64,000 bases of DNA, taken from the NCBI RefSeq assembly GCF_001730315.1, contig NZ_MIKC01000039.1:124001-188000 (forward strand). Reading direction: 5' to 3'. The position numbers were made by a program, and so were the translations under genes. This DNA is from Enterococcus ureilyticus (lineage in GTDB: Bacteria; Bacillota; Bacilli; Lactobacillales; Enterococcaceae). This document shows positions 55,098-63,724 of this stretch, piece after piece (position 1 is the first letter of the stretch; every line of letters starts with the position of its first letter). Below the pieces are notes generated by a model, which had not been told where the DNA came from, did no database searches, and saw only the letters and a program-made list of their open reading frames with translations.

Positions 55098-56324
55098 ATG
55101 GATTTAAAAAAAGTTTTACAAGAAAATATCGATCACTTATCTAGTATTGGCAACGACCCAACAGGCGGAATGACCCGTTTATTGTATTCTGATTCCTGGT
55201 TGGAAGCACAAAAATCTGTGAAAGAAACATTGGAAGCTATCGGCATGACCGCTTCATTTGATGAGATCGGTAACCTCTTTGGTAGAGTAGAAGGTACAGA
55301 GCATCCAGAAGAAACCATTTTATCAGGTTCACATATTGATACCGTTGTGAACGGTGGTAACTTAGATGGTCAATTTGGGGTCATTGCAGCGTACGTTGCA
55401 ATCCAATATTTATTAGAAACACATGGTAAACCGAAACGTTCTTTAGAAGTCATTTCAATGGCTGAAGAAGAAGGCAGTCGTTTCCCAACAGTATTCTGGG
55501 GTAGTAAAAACTTTGTCGGAGAAGCGAAAAAAGAAGACGTTATTGAAATCGCTGATTTTGAAGGGTTGAAATTTGTAGAAGAAATGCAACGTCACGGTTT
55601 TGACTTTAGAGATGAAAGCAAAGCAGCTAGAGATGATATCAAAGCTTTTGTAGAAATCCACATTGAACAAGGAACTGTCCTTGAAAAAGAACAATTACAA
55701 ATCGGTGTTGTTAATAACATCGCGGGTCAAAGACGTTATACGATCGTTCTAAAAGGTGAAGCAAACCATGCTGGTACAACACCAATGGGGTATCGTAAAG
55801 ATGCAGTGTATGCTTTTGCGAAGATCTGTTCACAAGCAATCGATCGTGCTTTAGAAGTGGGGGATCCGTTAGTATTGACCTTCGGTAAGGTTGAACCCAA
55901 ACCAAATACAGTAAATGTGGTTCCAGGTGAAGTGTTATTTACAATGGATTGCCGCCATACAGACAGCGGTGAGCTACACGCCTTTACCCAAGAAATTGAA
56001 CAATTGATGAAAGATATTGCAGCGCAACACGGTTTAGAAATCGACATTGACTTATGGATGGATGAAGCGCCAGTTCCAATGAATGAAGAAATCGTAACGG
56101 CAATCGAAACGGCAGCTAAAGCTGAAAATATGAAATACAAAGTAATGCATAGTGGAGCTGGACATGATTCTCAAATCATCGCGCCAAACTTTCCGACAGC
56201 AATGATTTTTGTACCAAGTATCAATGGTATCAGCCATAATCCAGCTGAAGCTACTGATATTGATGATTTAGTCAATGGTGTAAAAGTATTGGCTAGCACA
56301 TTATATGAATTAGCTTATAAATAA
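55098..56324 (+). CDS. allC: Allantoate amidohydrolase
   Basis: A 408-residue M20-family metallohydrolase of the AllC/hydantoinase-carbamoylase group. Metal ligands are visible in SGSHIDTVVNGGNLDGQFG (His and Asp), MAEEEGSRFP and EIHIEQG. GEANHAGTTPMGYRKDA is the dimerisation/substrate segment. It hydrolyses allantoate to ureidoglycine, ammonia and CO2. A ureidosuccinase or carbamoyl-amino-acid hydrolase cannot be excluded by sequence, but allE, allD and allFGH follow directly. The ATG at 55098 follows GAGGGAG by 9 bases. Confidence 0.92.
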   Translation: MDLKKVLQENIDHLSSIGNDPTGGMTRLLYSDSWLEAQKSVKETLEAIGMTASFDEIGNLFGRVEGTEHPEETILSGSHIDTVVNGGNLDGQFGVIAAYVAIQYLLETHGKPKRSLEVISMAEEEGSRFPTVFWGSKNFVGEAKKEDVIEIADFEGLKFVEEMQRHGFDFRDESKAARDDIKAFVEIHIEQGTVLEKEQLQIGVVNNIAGQRRYTIVLKGEANHAGTTPMGYRKDAVYAFAKICSQAIDRALEVGDPLVLTFGKVEPKPNTVNVVPGEVLFTMDCRHTDSGELHAFTQEIEQLMKDIAAQHGLEIDIDLWMDEAPVPMNEEIVTAIETAAKAENMKYKVMHSGAGHDSQIIAPNFPTAMIFVPSINGISHNPAEATDIDDLVNGVKVLASTLYELAYK

Positions 56325-56345
56325 GAGAAAGTAGGAGAAATAGAA

Positions 56346-57131
56346 ATGGGTTATAAAAATAATCAAACGGGCTATCTTGATGGATTATTATCATCTAGAG
56401 CCGTTATCAAAAAAAATAATTATGCATTGATTCCACATGATGGGTTAGTAAATAATGTGATTCCTGGCTTTGAAAATTGTGATTGTTCGATTTTAGGGTC
56501 AAAACAATTAGGAGCCAATTTTGTTGATTATATCATTACAATACACAAAGATGGCAACAATCAACGTGGCTTCGGTGGCGAAGGTGTTGAAACAATTGTT
56601 TATGTGATCGACGGTGTTTTAAATGTCAATGATGGTACTGAAACACACAAACTAACAAAAGGCGGCTATGCATATTTACCAGCCAGCACGTTAATGTATC
56701 TAGAAAATGGTCAAGATGCTGATACAGAAATTTTCTTATACAAAAAACGTTACCAACCATTAGAAGGTTATGAAGCACACAAAGTAGTCGGCAATGTAAA
56801 TGACATGGAGCCAATCGAATACGAAGGCATGAAAGACGTTCTTTTATGGGATTTCTTACCGAAAGATCTAGGTTTTGATATGAACTTCCACATCCTTTCA
56901 TTTGAACCAGGAGCAAGTCACGGCTATATCGAAACGCATTATCAAGAACATGGCGCCTATTTACTTTCTGGACAAGGCATGTATAACTTAGATAATGAGT
57001 GGATGCCAGTCGAAAAAGGAGATTATATCTTTATGAGTTCATACGTGCAACAAGCAGCTTACGCAGTAGGACGTGATGAACCTTTAATGTATGTTTATTC
57101 AAAAGATTGCAACCGTGATCCAGAAATTTAA
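56346..57131 (+). CDS. allE: (S)-ureidoglycine aminohydrolase
   Basis: A 261-residue bicupin. The first cupin (about residues 60-130) has [18 protein letters not shown] and the second (about 175-250) has [20 protein letters not shown], whose Glu, His and Gln ligands bind manganese. It converts ureidoglycine to (S)-ureidoglycolate, releasing ammonia. Length matches E. coli AllE. It is 21 bases after allC in the same operon. Confidence 0.94.
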   Translation: MGYKNNQTGYLDGLLSSRAVIKKNNYALIPHDGLVNNVIPGFENCDCSILGSKQLGANFVDYIITIHKDGNNQRGFGGEGVETIVYVIDGVLNVNDGTETHKLTKGGYAYLPASTLMYLENGQDADTEIFLYKKRYQPLEGYEAHKVVGNVNDMEPIEYEGMKDVLLWDFLPKDLGFDMNFHILSFEPGASHGYIETHYQEHGAYLLSGQGMYNLDNEWMPVEKGDYIFMSSYVQQAAYAVGRDEPLMYVYSKDCNRDPEI

Positions 57132-57154
57132 TTTGATGAAGAGGAAGTTTAAGA

Positions 57155-58222
57155 ATGAATGAAACTGTTGTAGTGAAACCAGAAGAATTGCATGATTTGA
57201 TTGAAAAAAAATTAATGACAGCTGGCTTAAAGCCAGAACATGCAGATGAAGTGGCGACACATTTGGTATTTGCAGATGCATGCGGCATCCACTCACATGG
57301 CGCCGTTAGGGTAGAATATTATGCAGAACAAATCGATAAAGGCGGCGTAACGCTTGATCCTAAGATTGAGTTTGAAGAAACTGGACCAAGTTCAGGAATC
57401 GTTCATGGAAAAAATGGTGCAGGGCAATTTGTTGCGGATGTGGGACTTGGCTATGCGATTGATATGGCAAAAAAATCTGGCGTTGCGGCTGTTGGGATTT
57501 CTAAAATCAGCCATAGCGGAGCACTGTCTTACTATGTAAAAAAAGCAGCGCAACAAGATTTGATAGCTATTGCAATGTGCCAATCTGATCCGATGGTTGT
57601 CCCATTTGGTGGCAAAGAAAATTACTTTGGGACAAACCCAATCGCCTTTGCAGCACCTAGGCAAGGTCATGATCCAGTTGTTTTCGATATGGCAACAACT
57701 GTTCAAGCATGGGGAAAAGTTTTAGATGCCCGTTCTAAAAATAAAGATATTCCAAATACCTGGGCAGTTGATAAAGACGGTAAACCAACAACTGATCCCC
57801 ACAAAGTCAATGGCTTATTACCGATTGCTGGACCAAAGGGCTACGGTTTGATGATGATGGTAGATATTTTATCTGGTATGCTTTTAGGCTTACCATTTGG
57901 CAAACACGTTTCTTCAATGTATGACGATATAAGCAAAGGACGTAATGTGGGTCAAATGTATATTTTGATCGATCCAAAACGTTTCACTGATTTAGAGATG
58001 TTCAAAGAATCTGTGAACGGTATGGTAGAAGAGTTACATGAAATTCCCGCAGCTGATGGATTTGAACAAGTCTATTATCCAGGAGAAATCAATCAACTCA
58101 ATTATGAAAAATCAATGACAGATGGTATCGACATCGTTAAGGATATCTACGACTATTTAAAGAGTGATACTCTTCATTTTGATCGATATGAAAATACAAA
58201 TGCATTTGGTGAGAAAAAATAA
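57155..58222 (+). CDS. allD: Ureidoglycolate dehydrogenase
   Basis: A 355-residue NAD(P)-dependent dehydrogenase of the malate/L-lactate/ureidoglycolate family. It has ADACGIHSHGAVRVEYYAEQ near residue 47, ISHSGALSYYVKKAAQQ near 118 and MATTVQAWGKVLDARS near 180, with NPIAFAAPR preceding. It oxidises ureidoglycolate to oxalurate. RBS GAGGAAG precedes the ATG. A paralogue follows at 58519 after a palindromic spacer. Confidence 0.93.
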   Translation: MNETVVVKPEELHDLIEKKLMTAGLKPEHADEVATHLVFADACGIHSHGAVRVEYYAEQIDKGGVTLDPKIEFEETGPSSGIVHGKNGAGQFVADVGLGYAIDMAKKSGVAAVGISKISHSGALSYYVKKAAQQDLIAIAMCQSDPMVVPFGGKENYFGTNPIAFAAPRQGHDPVVFDMATTVQAWGKVLDARSKNKDIPNTWAVDKDGKPTTDPHKVNGLLPIAGPKGYGLMMMVDILSGMLLGLPFGKHVSSMYDDISKGRNVGQMYILIDPKRFTDLEMFKESVNGMVEELHEIPAADGFEQVYYPGEINQLNYEKSMTDGIDIVKDIYDYLKSDTLHFDRYENTNAFGEKK

Positions 58223-58321
58223 AATTTGTTGAACTATGATGCTTCACGAAAATGTTGTTTGGTTTGTATAAGTATTAGCGAAGCGGAGAATTGTTGTCGT
58301 ATGGTATCTAGCTACGCGGGC

Positions 58322-58401
58322 TAGCTTCTCGGAAAAAAGATAAAAATTGAATGAGGCCCAAAGCACCTCAGTCAATTTTTCCTATTTTTCTGTCGAAGCT
58401 G
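58322..58401. repeat. Operon-internal palindrome, copy 1
   Basis: AGCTTC and a GAAAAAAGATAAAAATTGA arm fold back on TCAATTTTTCCTATTTTTC and GAAGCT, with GAGG/CCTC in the loop. Related foldbacks lie after the second allD-like gene and after fdrA. The 296-base gap here holds no gene. Confidence 0.7.
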
Positions 58402-58518
58402 AACGAGCCCGCTTCGCTTTTGCTTTGAAACACAGTGAATGAAATGAACTTATGTTAAAAAGTACAAGGTGTAGCGAAGCGCAACGTTGTTACCGATAAT
58501 AAAAGGAGGCGTTTTAAA

Positions 58519-59568
58519 ATGAGAGTAAAAAAAGCGGATTTACATCAACTAATCAAAGATAAAATACAGAAAGCTGGTTTATCAGAGGAACATGCAGGAA
58601 TCGTAAGTGATGTGTTAACCTTTGCAGATGCTAGAGGAATTCATTCCCACGGTGCAATGCGCGTGGAATATTATTCGGAAAGAATAGCAAAAGGCGGTAT
58701 CACGAATGATCCTACTTTTTCTTTTAACCAAACAGCTCCTAGCTGTGGTATGTTTGAAGGCGATAACGGTTCTGGTTTTGTAGCAGCAGAAAAAGCAATG
58801 GATTTAGCGATTGAAATGGCCAAGAAAAATGGTGTCGCTGTTGTAGGAGTTCGTAACATCTCTCATAGCGGAGCGCTTGCCTATTATGTAGAAAGGGCCG
58901 CAGCACAAGATATGGTCGCTCTTTCTGTTTGCCAATCTGACCCAATGGTTGTGCCATTTGGAGGAAGTGAACCTTACTTTGGCACAAATCCAATTGCCTT
59001 TGCAGCACCTAGCAATGATGACCGTGTTATAACGTTCGATATGGCCACAACTGTTCAAGCATGGGGGAAAATTTTACATGCTCGTTCTAAAAAAGAAGCT
59101 ATACCAGATACATGGGCAGTAGATGCTAAAGGGAATCCGACAACAGATTCGACAGCTGTGAATGCTTTATTACCAATTGCGGGACCTAAAGGCTATGGTT
59201 TGATGATGATGGTAGATGTTTTATCTGGTATTCTACTGGGCGTGCCATTTGGCAAACACGTTTCTTCCATGTATCATGATTTATCGAAAGGTCGTGAACT
59301 AGGCCAGCTTCATATTGTGATCAATCCAGATTTCTTCATTGGTTTAGATGTATTTAAAAAGAATATTTCAACAATGTTAGATGAATTAAAAGAAATCAGC
59401 CCGAGTCCTGGTTTTACTGAGGTTAATTATCCAGGTGAACGAGGGCGCGCACGTGAAAAAAATTATGAAGAAAATGGAATTGAAATCGTAGATGATATTT
59501 ACGAATATCTAGTCAGTGATGACATTCATTATGATCGTTATGATCACAAAAATAAGTTTGCGGAATAA
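58519..59568 (+). CDS. Second malate/L-lactate/ureidoglycolate dehydrogenase family protein
   Basis: A 349-residue paralogue of the preceding AllD. It shares ADARGIHSHGAMRVEYYSER, ISHSGALAYYVERAAAQD, MATTVQAWGKILHARS and GPKGYGLMMMVDVLSG almost unchanged, so it comes from tandem duplication and keeps all family motifs. It may have a different 2-hydroxy-acid substrate, or may simply raise dosage. AAAGGAGG precedes the ATG. The two copies differ most in the N-terminal 30 and C-terminal 60 residues. Confidence 0.92.
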   Translation: MRVKKADLHQLIKDKIQKAGLSEEHAGIVSDVLTFADARGIHSHGAMRVEYYSERIAKGGITNDPTFSFNQTAPSCGMFEGDNGSGFVAAEKAMDLAIEMAKKNGVAVVGVRNISHSGALAYYVERAAAQDMVALSVCQSDPMVVPFGGSEPYFGTNPIAFAAPSNDDRVITFDMATTVQAWGKILHARSKKEAIPDTWAVDAKGNPTTDSTAVNALLPIAGPKGYGLMMMVDVLSGILLGVPFGKHVSSMYHDLSKGRELGQLHIVINPDFFIGLDVFKKNISTMLDELKEISPSPGFTEVNYPGERGRAREKNYEENGIEIVDDIYEYLVSDDIHYDRYDHKNKFAE

Positions 59569-59645
59569 TCTTTTTGCAAAAAAAGATAGCAACCGAATGA
59601 GACAAAAAACGGCATAGTCGATTTTTCTTATTTTTCAGTCGAAAC
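59569..59645. repeat. Operon-internal palindrome, copy 2
   Basis: AAAAAAAGATAGCAACCGA folds imperfectly on TCGATTTTTCTTATTTTT, then CAGTCGAAAC. It is the most diverged of the three copies. Confidence 0.55.
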
Positions 59646-59687
59646 ATAGTAAGTCCGTTACACTTTTAATCAAATGGAGGAATTTCA

Positions 59688-61445
59688 ATGCTGCATACAA
59701 TTATTAAAGCAAATAGCTATCAAGATTCAATCGTATTGATGCTATTAACCAACAAATTAAATACAATCGAGGGTGTTCACAATGTTTCCGTTATGATGGG
59801 GACACCTGCAAATAAAGACATCTTTAAAACAGGTGGTTTATACACAGATGAGTTAGAAAAAGCTTCTTCAAATGACATGGTAATCGTGTTAGATATTGAA
59901 GATGATTCATTGATCGACCAAGTTTTAACTGAAATCGATGTATTTTTAGAAGAACAAACAAAAGGTGGCGGCGATGCCTCAGGTGAAGAAGTTGTTAAAA
60001 CTTGGGACAAAGCTTTTGAACTTGGGAAAGATGCAGGCGTGGTTGTCTTCTCTATTCCAGGAACACATGCAGCACTTGAAATTGAAAAAGCTTTGGATGA
60101 AGGCAAACATGTTTTTTGCTTCAGTGATAATGTTGCTATTGAAGATGAAAAACGTCTAAAAGAAAAAGCACATGATGCAGGTCTTTTATTAATGGGACCA
60201 GATTGCGGAACTGGGATTATCAATGGTATTCCTGTAGCCTTTACAAATGCTGTTCGTAAAGGGAAAATCGGTGTTGTTGGTGCTTCTGGAACAGGGATTC
60301 AAGAAGTAACAACGATCATCCACAAATTAGGTGGCGGTGTGACGAATGCAATCGGGACTGGCGGACGTGATTTAAAAGCTGAAATTGGCGGAATCACTTT
60401 AAAAGACAGTATTATGACATTAGAGAAAGACCCTAACACAGAAGTGGTTGTTGTGATCTCTAAACCACCTGCACCAGAAGTTCGTGATGAAGTCTTAAAT
60501 CTTTTAAGAAGCATCTCAAAACCTGCTGTAACGATTTTCCTAGGCGAAAAACCAACATCTCATGAAGAAAATCTTTATCGTGCCTATACATTAGAAGAAG
60601 CCGCTCAAACAGCTGTTCAATTATTAAATAAAGAAACGGTTACAACTGTAAAAGAAACACTAACTGTTCCTGCTCATTCTTTCAAACCTGAACAAAAATA
60701 TGTTAAAGGTTTATATTCTGGCGGAACGCTTGCTTATGAAGCGGCAATGTTGATCAAAGAAGGTTTAGCATTAACAGGTGACGAACATGCACCAGAAGGC
60801 TTTATCTTACAAAATCAAGGTCATGAAATCATTGACTTAGGTGACGATGTTTATACACAAGGAAAACCTCATCCAATGATCGATCCAACAAAACGCAAAG
60901 AAATGTTAGAAGAAGCGGGCCAAGATCCTGAAACGGCAATCATTCTTTTAGATGTTGTATTAGGTTATGGTTCTCATGCCAACATGGCGCAAGAACTAGC
61001 ACCAACCATCAAAGAGATCAAAGCTCAAGCGGCCTCTGATGGAAGAGAATTATTTGTGATCGGTACGATTGTAGGGACAGACGAAGATCCTCAAAATATT
61101 CATGGACAAGAAACGATCATGAAAGAGGCTGGTGTGATCCTTTGCGATAGTAATGCACAAGCAGTACGTTTAGCATTAGCTATTTTAGATCATCCATTGA
61201 CTCAAACAGATAAAGCAATCGAAGCAGCACCGGCAGTGAATCCAGTTGCAATTGAACCAACAGAAGCGATGTTAGCCTTATTAACAAATCAAGGATTTAT
61301 CAACGTTGGCCTACGTAGCTTCTCAGAAGCCATCATCAACCATGGTGGTAAAGTAGTTCAATATGATTGGCAACCAGTTGCAGGCGGAAACATTACACTG
61401 CAAAAAGCATTACAATTCTTAAATAAAGTAGCATTAGCTAAATAA
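59688..61445 (+). CDS. fdrA: FdrA/AllF, subunit of oxamate (oxalurate) carbamoyltransferase
   Basis: A 585-residue protein of the FdrA family, related to succinyl-CoA synthetase alpha subunits. It has GPDCGTGIINGIPVAFTNAV (near 166), VGVVGASGTGIQEV-like nucleotide-fold segment (near 198) and NAIGTGGRDLKAEIGG (near 222). In E. coli FdrA (AllF), AllG and AllH together form the oxamic transcarbamylase that turns oxalurate plus phosphate into oxamate and carbamoyl phosphate. The same three genes are adjacent here, followed by a carbamate kinase. Confidence 0.92.
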   Translation: MLHTIIKANSYQDSIVLMLLTNKLNTIEGVHNVSVMMGTPANKDIFKTGGLYTDELEKASSNDMVIVLDIEDDSLIDQVLTEIDVFLEEQTKGGGDASGEEVVKTWDKAFELGKDAGVVVFSIPGTHAALEIEKALDEGKHVFCFSDNVAIEDEKRLKEKAHDAGLLLMGPDCGTGIINGIPVAFTNAVRKGKIGVVGASGTGIQEVTTIIHKLGGGVTNAIGTGGRDLKAEIGGITLKDSIMTLEKDPNTEVVVVISKPPAPEVRDEVLNLLRSISKPAVTIFLGEKPTSHEENLYRAYTLEEAAQTAVQLLNKETVTTVKETLTVPAHSFKPEQKYVKGLYSGGTLAYEAAMLIKEGLALTGDEHAPEGFILQNQGHEIIDLGDDVYTQGKPHPMIDPTKRKEMLEEAGQDPETAIILLDVVLGYGSHANMAQELAPTIKEIKAQAASDGRELFVIGTIVGTDEDPQNIHGQETIMKEAGVILCDSNAQAVRLALAILDHPLTQTDKAIEAAPAVNPVAIEPTEAMLALLTNQGFINVGLRSFSEAIINHGGKVVQYDWQPVAGGNITLQKALQFLNKVALAK

Positions 61446-61452
61446 ATTATCC

Positions 61453-61560
61453 AGCTTACTGAGCTAGCTCCTCAGAAAAAAGATAAAATTAGATTGTGGT
61501 AAAAAGCACCACATTCTATTTTTCCTATTTTTCAGTCGGAGCTGATCAAGCTCATTCAGC
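61453..61560. repeat. Operon-internal palindrome, copy 3
   Basis: AGCT arms, CTCAGAAAAAAGATAAAATTAGA and GTGGT fold on ACCAC, TCTATTTTTCCTATTTTTCAG and GAGCTGA. It shares GAAAAAAGATA and TTTTTCCTATTTTTC with copy 1. It lies between fdrA and the AllG gene. Confidence 0.7.
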
Positions 61561-61581
61561 TTTTAACGGAGGAAAATCAAA

Positions 61582-62850
61582 ATGGCATATAAAACAATCG
61601 ATGAGGCAAACCAAGCGGTAGCAGCAAAAATCGTTGCTGGTTCTCCTTTCTTATTAGATGTAGTCCCAGCAAATTCAGTGATCGAAGAATTGAATGAAGG
61701 AAAAGTCCTATTACATGCAGGTCCTCCAATTACTTACGATAAAATGGTCGATCCAATTCAAGGCGCTTGTGTAGGTGCAGTTTTATTTGAAGAATGGTGT
61801 GAAACAGAAGAAGAAGCCAGAAAATTGCTAGAATCTGGTGAAGTAAAATTAATTCCGTGTCATCACGTAAATGCGGTTGGACCAATGGGTGGTATCACTT
61901 CAGGAAACATGGCAGTCTTAGTTGTTGAAAATAAAACTGACGGTAACCGTGCTTTTTGTACAATGAACGAAGGAATCGGCGCGGTACTACGTTTTGGTGC
62001 ATATTCTGACGAAGTAATCACTCGTTTAAGATGGATGAGAGATACTTTAGCTCCTGTTTTAAGTGCAGCATTGAAAACAAAAGAAGATGGCTTAAACATC
62101 AATGTATTAGTTGCCAAAGCAATTGCTATGGGAGATGAGTTCCATCAACGTAACATTGCGGCATCATTAGCATTCTTGAAAGAAATGGCCCCAATCATCG
62201 TTGGGTTGACTGAAATTGACCAAACGAAGCGTGAAGAAGTTGTTCAATTTTTAGCAGATACCGATCAATTCTTCTTAAACATCATGATGGCATCAGCGAA
62301 AGCTGTCATGGATGGTGCAAGACAAATTCAAGAAGGAACAATCGTAACGGCAATGTGTAGAAATGGATATGAGTTTGGTATTCGTATTGCTGGTATGGGG
62401 GATGAATGGTTTACAGGACCAGTCAATACACCTCAAGGCTTATATTTCTCTGGATTTAGTGAAGCAGATGCGGCTCCTGATATGGGAGACAGTGCTATCA
62501 CTGAAACGTTTGGTGTTGGTGGTATGGCGATGATCGCAGCACCTGCTGTAACTCGTTTTGTAGGTTCAGGCGGATTCTACGATGCATTGAATACTAGTAA
62601 TGAGATGACAGAAATTTGTATTGATACAAATCCAAATTTCCCAGTTCCAACATGGGACTTTAAAGGAATTTGTTTAGGAATCGATGCACGAAAAGTGGTA
62701 GAAACAGGAATTCTTCCCGTAATCAATACAGGGATCGCCAATAAAAAAGCAGGCTTAGGTCAAATCGGAGCAGGCACTGTAACGCCGCCAATCGACTGTT
62801 TTGAAAAAGCAGTTTTAGCCTATGCGAAAAAATTAGGTTTTACAGAATAA
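61582..62850 (+). CDS. allG: DUF1116 protein YlbE/AllG, subunit of oxamate carbamoyltransferase
   Basis: A 422-residue DUF1116 protein. It has LLHAGPPITYDKMVDPIQGA near 48, AVGPMGGITSGNMAVLVVEN near 97 and a C-terminal GLGQIGAGTVTPPIDCFEKA. The family pairs with FdrA and a DUF2877 protein, and E. coli AllG is one of three subunits of oxamic transcarbamylase. GGAGG lies about 8 bases before the ATG. Its neighbours on both sides are the other two subunits. Confidence 0.92.
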   Translation: MAYKTIDEANQAVAAKIVAGSPFLLDVVPANSVIEELNEGKVLLHAGPPITYDKMVDPIQGACVGAVLFEEWCETEEEARKLLESGEVKLIPCHHVNAVGPMGGITSGNMAVLVVENKTDGNRAFCTMNEGIGAVLRFGAYSDEVITRLRWMRDTLAPVLSAALKTKEDGLNINVLVAKAIAMGDEFHQRNIAASLAFLKEMAPIIVGLTEIDQTKREEVVQFLADTDQFFLNIMMASAKAVMDGARQIQEGTIVTAMCRNGYEFGIRIAGMGDEWFTGPVNTPQGLYFSGFSEADAAPDMGDSAITETFGVGGMAMIAAPAVTRFVGSGGFYDALNTSNEMTEICIDTNPNFPVPTWDFKGICLGIDARKVVETGILPVINTGIANKKAGLGQIGAGTVTPPIDCFEKAVLAYAKKLGFTE

Positions 62851-62863
62851 AAGGTGAAAACAA

Positions 62864-63712
62864 TTGTTTATTAATGCTAGTTTTATAGATCAAGCGCTCT
62901 TGGTGACAGGTGACGCTGAACAAGAAAAATGGCAGGTTCACAGTAAATACAAAAATAGCTTCAATATACAAGACGAAAGGAAAAAACAGTTAGTGGTCAT
63001 TACGACCACTGACTATCCTTTTATGCCAAATGGTATTTATATAGAAAAAACTGACTTTTTAGCGTTATTGGCAGCGATTGACATTGGAGAAGGAATAAGT
63101 TGGCGTCAAAATACACTTCAATTTTCCCGCAATCATTTATTCTTGATGCATGCTAAGCGCTATTCTTCTGTTATGCAAAAATCAGCAGATATGCGAATTG
63201 AAAGTCAAGAAAAGCTATTTTCATGTGTAGATAAATTAGAAGAAAAAACGGGCAGTCAAAATACTTTAGTTGCGTTTATAGCAGCAAAAGAGCCATTTAG
63301 CCAGGCTGTAAAACAGCTGTGTTCAAAAGCAGATTCACAACAAAAGTTAGGATTAGAATTTCTTTTGGGTAGAGGGATGGGCTTAACGCCTTCTGGCGAT
63401 GATATGATTGTTGGCCACCTTGCTGCAAGATTTTTATTAGAACAAGAAAATGATAGTTTGAATAATCTATTACTTACTGAACTGTTGTCAGAACAGTCTT
63501 TAACAACAGATATCAGCAAGCACTATTTGTTATGCGCATTATCAGCTCGTTTTAGTGAACCTGTTCTTCATTTAGTTGGCTCGTTAACGATCGATAGCAG
63601 CGAAGAACAAATTGAAAAGAACGTTAGAGCAATTCTGTCAGTCGGACACACGTCTGGTGTTGATTTATTAGCAGGCTTAATCACTACAATCAAATTACTA
63701 AGCATTAATTGA
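62864..63712 (+). CDS. allH: DUF2877 protein YlbF/AllH, subunit of oxamate carbamoyltransferase
   Basis: A 282-residue DUF2877 protein with the signature LGRGMGLTPSGDDMIVGHLA near residue 168 and a C-terminal LSVGHTSGVDLLAGL. It is the third component of the AllFGH enzyme. The TTG start lies 14 bases after the allG stop and has AAGGTGAAAAC upstream. An ATG is not available nearby in frame. The carbamate kinase gene follows 12 bases later. Confidence 0.9.
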   Translation: MFINASFIDQALLVTGDAEQEKWQVHSKYKNSFNIQDERKKQLVVITTTDYPFMPNGIYIEKTDFLALLAAIDIGEGISWRQNTLQFSRNHLFLMHAKRYSSVMQKSADMRIESQEKLFSCVDKLEEKTGSQNTLVAFIAAKEPFSQAVKQLCSKADSQQKLGLEFLLGRGMGLTPSGDDMIVGHLAARFLLEQENDSLNNLLLTELLSEQSLTTDISKHYLLCALSARFSEPVLHLVGSLTIDSSEEQIEKNVRAILSVGHTSGVDLLAGLITTIKLLSIN

Positions 63713-63724
63713 AGGAGGATTTTT

